Positions 6,906-11,654 of a DNA stretch of 11,654 nucleotides are shown piece after piece; position 1 is the stretch's first letter, and each line of letters begins with the position of its first letter. A program made the position numbers and the translations under genes. The notes under the pieces are model-generated. The model was not told the DNA's origin and did no database searches. It was given only the letters and a program-made list of their open reading frames with translations. Origin of the DNA: UBA6136 sp041178325 (GTDB taxonomy: Bacteria; Pseudomonadota; Gammaproteobacteria; Methylococcales; Methylococcaceae); NCBI GenBank assembly GCA_041178325.1, contig JBEGVN010000050.1:1-11654 (forward strand). Direction: 5' to 3'.

Positions 6906-7315
6906 GCCGGCTTCACCCGAAAAACAAAGCGCTTATCCAGCTGGTACTTGGTCAGATAGCCCAAAGTCAAGCCGATCACTCCACCCAGGTAGCGCATTTC
7001 TTTGGTTTCATAGAGAAGTTGAAACGCCCATTCAAAACCCCAGAAGATCACGGTTGTCAGAAGCCCCATGACCGTATAGAGGATAAAGATGCGGCTGTCG
7101 TGTCGACGATTCTGAGCCTTGAAGCGGAAAATATAACGTTTATCCAGGATATATTTCACGACCAGTCCTACAGCCGTTCCGACAAAAATGGATAACCCAA
7201 TCTCGAAGAAGCCTTGATACACCTGGAGGGTACCCTCCTGGGCTGCGATGTTAGCCACGGTCGCGACGGCGGCCAGGATCGAGTATCGTATGGCAAGCTT
7301 GAATGAACTAATCAC
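6902..7315 (-). CDS. gtrA: GtrA-family four-helix membrane protein
   Basis: GtrA-family proteins are small inner-membrane proteins tied to movement or use of polyprenyl-linked sugars. The mycobacterial relative Rv3789 sits beside dprE1/dprE2 and is linked to arabinan synthesis. The 137-residue protein has four hydrophobic segments (about residues 8-26, 33-53, 73-93 and 105-122) and the family's repeated signature, once in each half: YILDKRYIFRF and YQLDKRFVFRV. It starts at GTG 7315, with GGGGAG nine bases upstream, and ends in an ATGA overlap with dprE1, so it is the first gene of the gtrA-dprE1-dprE2 operon. Its start is divergent from ubiA, leaving at most 37 bases between start codons. 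Whether it flips polyprenyl-phospho-arabinose or anchors a partner cannot be told from sequence. Confidence 0.92.
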   Translation of the reverse strand: MISSFKLAIRYSILAAVATVANIAAQEGTLQVYQGFFEIGLSIFVGTAVGLVVKYILDKRYIFRFKAQNRRHDSRIFILYTVMGLLTTVIFWGFEWAFQLLYETKEMRYLGGVIGLTLGYLTKYQLDKRFVFRVKPA

Positions 7316-7352
7316 CCTGAACGTCTCCCCTCTCTTTTACTTGTCGCGACCC

Positions 7353-8219
7353 ATGCCCCAATCCCCGACTTCCCGGCTGACGGGACTTGTTCATTTGATG
7401 CGCCCGAAGCAATGGATCAAAAACGGATTCGTTCTGGCACCCTTGATCTTTACCGGAAAATTCCTGGATCCTACGGCGATTGGAGAGGCCCTCACGGCGA
7501 CTTTGCTTTTCTGTCTGGCCGCATCTTCCGCCTACATCGTGAATGACATCCAAGACCGGGAACGCGACAGGCTTCATCCCAAAAAATCAAAGACCCGTCC
7601 GATCGCCAGCGGTGTGGTTTCAATTCGGGCGGCTATCGCTCTTCTCATGTCTCTGTACGCTCTGGTCATCAGTCTGGGTCTCACGATGCTCCCGGTGCTC
7701 GGGGTCATTCTGGGTTATCTTTGCCTCAACTGGGCGTACTCCTTCTGGCTGAAACACCAACCCGTTCTCGACATCTTCACCGTAGCCTTTGGCTTTGTCC
7801 TCAGAGTCTATGCCGGTGCACTCGCCCTTACGGTGCCTCTCTCCTCCTGGATGTTTATCACCACCTTCTGTCTGGCTCTCTATCTTGCGGCCATCAAGCG
7901 GCGTCAGGAGTTGGAGCAACGGGGGGTTGAAGGGCGGAAGGTTCTTGAGAGCTACTCGGTCGCGCTGGTTGATCGCTACGCAGAGATGGCGGCGACGGGG
8001 GCCCTCATCTTCTACAGTCTCTTTGTAATGTCGGCGAAGCCCCAACTCGTCGTGAGTATTCCCTTTGTGTTGTTTGGCCTTTTTCGCTACTGGTATGTGG
8101 TCGAGTCCCTTGAGGGTGGGGAGTCCCCGACGGACGCCCTGATAACGGATAAACCGCTCATCGTTACCGTCAGTCTCTGGATTTTGGCCTGCGGCTGGGC
8201 CCTCTGGCCCACACCCTAA
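7353..8219 (+). CDS. ubiA: UbiA-family decaprenyl-phosphate phosphoribosyltransferase-like membrane enzyme
   Basis: UbiA-superfamily enzymes transfer groups to or from polyprenyl phosphates inside the membrane. The DPPR synthase branch (mycobacterial Rv3806c) joins PRPP to decaprenyl phosphate, the first committed step to the arabinofuranose donor. The 288-residue protein has multiple hydrophobic helices and both aspartate motifs: NDIQDRERDRLHP (64-76; Asp65, Asp68, Asp72) followed by KTRPIASG, and YSFWLKHQPVLDIFTVAFGF (129-148). LRPKQW-like text near the N-terminus (MRPKQWIKN, 16-24) is typical of this branch. The start is uncertain: ATG 7353 gives the usual length but has no SD; ATG 7290 (309 residues, weak GAG upstream) would overlap gtrA. 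The family call comes from motifs, and the DPPR synthase role from the divergent gtrA-dprE1-dprE2 operon. Confidence 0.88.
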   Translation: MPQSPTSRLTGLVHLMRPKQWIKNGFVLAPLIFTGKFLDPTAIGEALTATLLFCLAASSAYIVNDIQDRERDRLHPKKSKTRPIASGVVSIRAAIALLMSLYALVISLGLTMLPVLGVILGYLCLNWAYSFWLKHQPVLDIFTVAFGFVLRVYAGALALTVPLSSWMFITTFCLALYLAAIKRRQELEQRGVEGRKVLESYSVALVDRYAEMAATGALIFYSLFVMSAKPQLVVSIPFVLFGLFRYWYVVESLEGGESPTDALITDKPLIVTVSLWILACGWALWPTP

Positions 8220-8241
8220 AACCAGACAGGGTACGCACAAA

Positions 8242-9387
8242 TTAAAAGTCATCAAACGGGTCGAAAATCGGCTCCCGGCGTCGACGTGGTGCTTTAATCC
8301 CTTTAAGCAACTCTTTCAACTGTCTCAGATCAGCCACCCGATCAAGCTCCGATTTCAAGTTCCGGATCTGGATCTTTGTTGAAACCATATCCTCCTGAAG
8401 AACGTTAATAAAATTTAAGGGCGAGAGCCTTTGATACGGGTGAAATCCGAACTCGTACATCAGTCCCGATTCGATCCGGTTAATTTCAACATCCAACTCC
8501 CGAACCTGGCTTTTCAGAATCTGGACATATTGCTGGACCTTGTCGCTGGCCAAGGTCGAAAGATAGGACTGATCAATGTGTTCGATCTCCATCTGCAGTT
8601 CCAGAAGTTCAAGGAGAGCGCCGCGTTCGTAGGCCTCGTTCGCGCGCTGCATGAGGTGCGTTTTACGATCTCGCTCTGCCGGGTCCTTTTCCCGATCAGG
8701 GTGTAACGTACTTGCCAATTTTCGGTAAATCTCACGAATGGATTGCAGTTGTTGCTTCGACTCCTCTTCTCGCTGTGCGTCCTTGGCTTGTTGCTTCGCA
8801 GACTTCTTTTTGGCCCTAGCATGGATTCGTGCCTGCTCTTTTGCCTGAAACTGCTCTTGAACCCGCTCAATCAACTCTTCCTGCGAGTGAAACTCAGCGT
8901 CGCGCCCAAGTTCGACTCCAAAATTTTCCTCCAGCACGGCCCGAAGAAAATCCAGTTTTTCTCCCTCTTCCTCGTCAAAATCCGAACGACTGTGTTTGTT
9001 GTAGAGAGCCTTGATCGCTTCCTGATGATCTCCCGACTCCAGAAGATGAAGCGTCAGATCCACAATCATGGAGGATAGTTTTCGCCTCTCGGTTTGGGTC
9101 AATCCTTTTTCCCCATGCGCCCAATCCATGGCCTCAACCAATTGCGTTTTGAGTTCCCTCTCCTCTTGCATCAAGGGCAATAGATCACTGGCAAACTTTT
9201 GGCGGAACCTTGGAATCACATCGCTCCAGTGTGCCAATCGCTCACGCTTCGATTCAATCTGCTTGATCAGTCGATTGAAGTTTTTTTGCGATGGGCTCAA
9301 AACACTCGCGCTTTTCGAGCGAATCAACCCCTTTTGCGGGATGGGATCCGCATCGTCAAATAAGTCGGCTTGATATTTCTGGGTCAC
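8242..9387 (-). CDS. Coiled-coil protein with a J-domain-like HPD segment
   Basis: J-domain proteins stimulate the ATPase of Hsp70 (DnaK) through an HPD loop between two helices. Here IREIYRKLASTLHPDREKDP (HPD at residues 229-231) followed by THLMQRANEAYERG fits J-domain helices II and III, but it is central, and no Gly/Phe region or cysteine-rich zinc domain follows. On both sides are long charged helices likely to form coiled coils: residues about 35-90, 165-220 (very rich in Lys, Glu, Gln and Ala) and 280-365. The C-terminus is basic then acidic-aromatic (RRRREPIFDPFDDF). The N-terminus has QADLF (6-10), matching the beta-clamp-binding peptide form. The start is probably GTG 9387 (GAGA six bases upstream); TTG 9393 is the alternative. 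It converges on ubiA with a 22-base gap and lies downstream of the fhc genes. Similar proteins are usually annotated as DnaJ-like; no specific function is known to me. Confidence 0.8.
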   Translation of the reverse strand: MTQKYQADLFDDADPIPQKGLIRSKSASVLSPSQKNFNRLIKQIESKRERLAHWSDVIPRFRQKFASDLLPLMQEERELKTQLVEAMDWAHGEKGLTQTERRKLSSMIVDLTLHLLESGDHQEAIKALYNKHSRSDFDEEEGEKLDFLRAVLEENFGVELGRDAEFHSQEELIERVQEQFQAKEQARIHARAKKKSAKQQAKDAQREEESKQQLQSIREIYRKLASTLHPDREKDPAERDRKTHLMQRANEAYERGALLELLELQMEIEHIDQSYLSTLASDKVQQYVQILKSQVRELDVEINRIESGLMYEFGFHPYQRLSPLNFINVLQEDMVSTKIQIRNLKSELDRVADLRQLKELLKGIKAPRRRREPIFDPFDDF

Positions 9388-9393
9388 TTTCAA

Positions 9394-9720
9394 TCTCGAA
9401 TGGACACATCACTCTCAGATCGACCTCATATTTTTTCAGATCAAGGCCGAACCCTGTTTGCCCTGGGGTTTTTTTCGATGCGGATCGGCTGGCCCTCCAG
9501 TCGATAGGCCAACTGACACGTTATCCTGGGATGAGACAGGACGGATGGATTAAAAACGACGAGGTCGTCAGCCGCTGGCCTTCGAACCGAGGGTAAAAAG
9601 ACCCCCGTGCGATGAATACGAGATCCGAACGTCCTAGTTGAAATCGAACAGCAGCAGCGCATTGAATCCCGAAAGATTGGGCCCTGTGCCAATCCCCTTT
9701 TGTGTTCCCTAAAAGCCTGC
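9394..9720. other. 327-base gap between fhcC and the J-like gene
   Basis: No full gene can be supported. On the minus strand, in the same frame as fhcC and after two stop codons, there is a 24-codon open piece (9634-9708) ending TGPNLSGFNALLLFDFN, which loosely resembles the C-terminal glycine/Asn block of beta-ketoacyl synthases; this may be a gene remnant or chance. A probable fhc terminator lies at 9552-9570. A 95-codon open frame on the minus strand (9441-9728) looks non-coding. The promoter of the J-like gene should be here but no convincing -35/-10 pair was found. Confidence 0.4.
9552..9570 (-). terminator. Probable intrinsic terminator of the fhc operon
   Basis: On the minus strand, ACGAC-CTC-GTCGT forms a 5-bp hairpin (extendable by a G-T pair) that runs directly into a run of five T (TTTTTAA). 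It lies about 150 bases after the fhcC stop and before the J-like gene, the right place to end fhcADC transcription. The stem is short, so confidence is modest. Confidence 0.4.
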
Positions 9721-10545
9721 TCAAACACACGCGATCAGGATCTCACCCTTGCCGAGAGCGGAAAAATCTCCCGCATAACGATGCACGCGCTTCAAAGTTT
9801 CGGCCCGATCACAGAAAACCGTATCGTAGGATTTGAGGCTTCGAAGAAGAAGCGGAATAAAGCCCAAGGTATGCGTGCCGCAATCCTGGAAGGTCGGCAA
9901 AATCGATTCGGGGGCCTGGGCCAGAAGGAGAGTTCCTCGACCCATCGCATACCCTGCATAGGGTCCCACCGTTCCTTGAACTGCGATGGTTCCCGCCGTC
10001 ATGCGCGATCCGAGATAAGCTCCGGCATGGCCTTCAATCAGAATAATCCCGCGACGCAGGTGATCCCCGACGCGATCTCCGGCATTACCCCGAACCAAAA
10101 CGACGCCGCCCGCCATGCCCTTGAGGTTTCCAATTTGGCTCGCACCGAGAAAATCACCGGCATTGCCGCGGATTTCGATAAAGCCATTCTTAAGCTCACA
10201 CGCCCCATAGGCATCAATGGACCCTGAAACCCGAATGGTCCCGCCGCGCATCTGCATGCCGAGGTAGCTCCCCGCATCGCCCATGACCTCGATGGTACCC
10301 TCGCGAAGGCCCTTGCCCACCGCATCCAGTGAACCCGTTTCGCCCTGAAAGACCAGGGTGTCCAGCGCCTCTGTGTCACCTTCAAGACTAAAGAGCTCGC
10401 CCACGGCAACCTCACGGTTTCCGACCGGCAGCGTTGTCGCGGCAATGGACTCGAGCGACTGGTGGATCAGGGTTTCCGGCAACAAGGCCGCGACATCAAT
10501 GCGCTGCGAACACGGTTGGCGCAGGGTCAGAGTAAGCGTGCTCAT
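9721..10545 (-). CDS. fhcC: Formyltransferase/hydrolase complex subunit C (formylmethanofuran dehydrogenase C homologue)
   Basis: FhcC is a structural subunit of the cytoplasmic Fhc complex, which in methylotrophs moves the formyl group from formyl-H4MPT to a methanofuran-type carrier and hydrolyses it to formate. The 274-residue protein holds a right-handed beta-helix made of glycine repeats about every 18-20 residues between roughly 80 and 207: GTIEVMGDAGSYLG, GTIRVSG, GFIEIRGNAGDFLG, GVVLVRGNAGDRVG, GIILIEGHAGAYLG, GTIAVQG, GTLLL. The same fold occurs in the C-terminal domain of glutamate synthase large subunit, but the size, the N-terminal extension and the neighbour fhcD decide for FhcC. 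Its ATG overlaps the fhcD stop as ATGA. The C-terminus (FSALGKGEILIACV) is intact. It is the last gene of the operon, and a terminator candidate follows at 9552-9570. Confidence 0.93.
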   Translation of the reverse strand: MSTLTLTLRQPCSQRIDVAALLPETLIHQSLESIAATTLPVGNREVAVGELFSLEGDTEALDTLVFQGETGSLDAVGKGLREGTIEVMGDAGSYLGMQMRGGTIRVSGSIDAYGACELKNGFIEIRGNAGDFLGASQIGNLKGMAGGVVLVRGNAGDRVGDHLRRGIILIEGHAGAYLGSRMTAGTIAVQGTVGPYAGYAMGRGTLLLAQAPESILPTFQDCGTHTLGFIPLLLRSLKSYDTVFCDRAETLKRVHRYAGDFSALGKGEILIACV

Positions 10546-11438
10546 GACAGGATCTCGTGGAGCGGGAAGAGGAAGGGACCCAGCTTGCCGCCATAATTGC
10601 CGGCGCTGATTCGCTGGATGCCATGGTCGGATCCCAAGGCACAGGCGGCCTCGATACCGACCTTCATCGCGGCACGAATATCGTCCGCAGAAAGGCCGTC
10701 GATGACGATTTCCATCACCGATTCGATTTCATAACCCAGCTGGCTCCGTGTCTGACCCTTGAGGGTCGGGCAAAAGGCATCGTTGGTCGATGCATTGAGC
10801 GCCTTGTACTTCGAGCCCACCTTGGAGCCTGAACGGACGACGCCGCCCGGGAACGGCATGATGACGTTCTCGACCTTGCGCATCGCCTCAATCGCGACTT
10901 CACACGCGGCAAGGGCCTGGGGCTGGCTCTTGGCCAGGATCAGGAAATTACCGCCCCCCACGGATTCGGCGACCCCGGTGGTTTCTTCACAGAGAAACTC
11001 CCCGTCCATCACCGGCACGCGCCAATAACGTTTGGCCCCAATTTTTTTCGACGTCTGGAATCCGTCCCCAAAGAACCTAAGATTCTTGCCCAGCGCGATT
11101 TTCGTGCCGCCCTCAAGCCCAGAGAAAAGAGCGCTGGTCGGCGCCGTCAACACACATTGACCGGCGCGGGTTTCAAGCTGCTTCGCCAAGGTCTTTCCGC
11201 CCATGGCAAAAAGCAACACGGCAAACCCGGGACGCCCATCCGGTGTTTCCTCAGGGGCAAGCTCCCGCTCGATGCCGGCTTCACAGCCACAGGCAATGAC
11301 GGAGGTGGCAAAGCCCGTCATGGATTCGGCCGCAATGCGGGCCCAGCGGGCATTTTGCGCCGTAATGATGACGCGGGTTCCCTTCATCGGAAACGCTTCC
11401 GCGAAGGTCTCGTCAATCGTGACACCGTTGATCTGCAT
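10542..11438 (-). CDS. fhcD: Formylmethanofuran:tetrahydromethanopterin formyltransferase (Fhc subunit D)
   Basis: FhcD (Ftr) catalyses formyl transfer between tetrahydromethanopterin and methanofuran or its bacterial analogue. In methylotrophs it works in the formate-producing direction within the Fhc complex. The 298-residue protein matches Ftr length (about 297) and blocks: the N-terminus MQINGVTIDETFAEAFPMKG, then VIITAQNARWARIAAESMTG, GGGNFLILA, MPFPGGVVRSGSKVGSKY, and the C-terminal half with GYEIESVMEIVIDGLS and ISAGNYGGKLGPF. The frame stays open upstream to a GTG at 11525, inside fhcA, but MQINGV is the conserved N-terminus, so ATG 11438 is chosen; AGGGGAG lies 11 bases upstream, a slightly long spacing. 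The gap to the fhcA stop is 31 bases. The stop overlaps the fhcC start as ATGA. All family blocks I recall are present. Confidence 0.96.
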   Translation of the reverse strand: MQINGVTIDETFAEAFPMKGTRVIITAQNARWARIAAESMTGFATSVIACGCEAGIERELAPEETPDGRPGFAVLLFAMGGKTLAKQLETRAGQCVLTAPTSALFSGLEGGTKIALGKNLRFFGDGFQTSKKIGAKRYWRVPVMDGEFLCEETTGVAESVGGGNFLILAKSQPQALAACEVAIEAMRKVENVIMPFPGGVVRSGSKVGSKYKALNASTNDAFCPTLKGQTRSQLGYEIESVMEIVIDGLSADDIRAAMKVGIEAACALGSDHGIQRISAGNYGGKLGPFLFPLHEILS

Positions 11439-11469
11439 GGTTATATTTTCTCCCCTGATTCCGGTGCCG

Positions 11470-11654
11470 TTACGCCTGTCCGCGGCAGGGATGGACCAGG
11501 ATCTTGCTGCGGCCGTCGTCCTCAATCTCCCAGTTACGGATGATGAAATTGTCCATCTTCATGGTGTGGAACCGATCAAAGTAGGGCTTCAAGCGGCTTT
11601 CGATGGCCTCCCGATCAAAATCAGGCTTGACGGTATGGACGTTGCCCCAAACGA
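11470..11654 (-). CDS. fhcA: Formyltransferase/hydrolase complex subunit A, C-terminal end, truncated by window edge
   Basis: Only the last 60 codons are in the window. Reading the minus strand from the right edge gives VWGNVHTVKPDFDREAIESR and continues through a segment with YFDRFHTMKMDNFIIRN to the stop at 11470-11472, ending RSKILVHPCRGQA. This agrees with the C-terminal end of bacterial FhcA and archaeal FwdA proteins, amidohydrolase-fold subunits that hydrolyse the formylated carrier to formate. The catalytic metal-binding residues are outside the window. Position directly upstream of fhcD and fhcC on the same strand supports the call. Without the neighbours the short fragment alone would be weaker evidence. 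Confidence 0.85.
   Translation of the reverse strand, partial: VWGNVHTVKPDFDREAIESRLKPYFDRFHTMKMDNFIIRNWEIEDDGRSKILVHPCRGQA

Noticed and set aside
7260..7350. Palindrome GTCGCGAC twice, at 7260-7267 and 7343-7350, flanking the gtrA/ubiA divergent starts
   Set aside because: The same 8-mer also occurs inside hipA (3939-3946), so it does not look specific to this regulatory region.
7620..8255. A 211-codon ORF antisense to ubiA
   Set aside because: It mirrors a strongly supported membrane-protein gene, and its highly charged sequence (many His, Arg, Glu) is what the complement of a hydrophobic gene gives.
9450..9475. AACCC...GGGTT hairpin followed by a T run on the + strand, looking like a terminator
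   Set aside because: No + strand gene reads into it, and on the minus strand the T run becomes an A run on the wrong side.
9441..9728. A 95-codon minus-strand ORF overlapping the fhcC end (GTG start)
   Set aside because: Composition is odd (CCCSISTRT, many Arg), there is no SD beyond fhcC coding sequence, no family is recognised, and the terminator candidate lies inside it.
9721..10545. Glutamate synthase large-subunit C-terminal domain
   Set aside because: The glycine-repeat fold is shared, but the overlap with fhcD and proximity to fhcA make it the Fhc complex subunit C.

Overview
The window looks like a chromosomal stretch from a Gram-negative, probably proteobacterial, methylotroph. Two things suggest this. 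The left-edge gene is a close relative of enterobacterial RNase G. The right edge carries genes for the formyltransferase/hydrolase complex (fhcA-fhcD-fhcC) of the tetrahydromethanopterin-linked C1 oxidation pathway, a hallmark of methylotrophic bacteria. A gammaproteobacterial methylotroph or methanotroph fits best, but that is inference.

Layout from left to right. (1) Positions 3-872, + strand: the C-terminal part of RNase G, whose start lies outside the window. (2) Positions 1050-4621, - strand: an accessory block read right to left, consisting of an operator region, hipB, hipA, a 92-residue protein of unknown function and a 469-residue SEC-C zinc-motif protein. hipB and hipA overlap by one base (TAATG), and the unknown gene follows hipA after about 95 bases. 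Two near-identical 17-bp inverted repeats and a third site resembling the E. coli HipB operator lie just upstream of hipB. (3) Positions 4846-8219: a lipid-linked arabinofuranose donor module. A gtrA-dprE1-dprE2 operon runs on the - strand (ATGA overlap, then an 11-base gap with the dprE1 stop codon inside the dprE2 Shine-Dalgarno). A divergent ubiA-type phosphoribosyltransferase gene runs on the + strand. Together these encode the steps known in mycobacteria for turning PRPP and polyprenyl phosphate into polyprenyl-phospho-arabinose, except for the phosphatase. No arabinosyltransferase or obvious acceptor is present here. (4) Positions 8242-9387, - strand: an unusual coiled-coil protein with a central J-like HPD motif. 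(5) Positions 9394-9720: a 327-base gap with a probable terminator for the fhc operon. (6) Positions 9721-11654, - strand: fhcC, fhcD and the C-terminal end of fhcA. fhcD and fhcC overlap by ATGA.

The points most worth a second look are: the arabinofuranose-donor module in a C1-metabolising Gram-negative; an alanine at the DprE1 position equivalent to the mycobacterial drug-target cysteine; the hipBA operator array with two extra downstream genes; and a beta-clamp-like QADLF peptide at the N-terminus of the J-like protein. Several start codons were moved from the longest possible ORF to internal starts with good ribosome binding sites. No RNA genes, CRISPR arrays or insertion sequences were seen.
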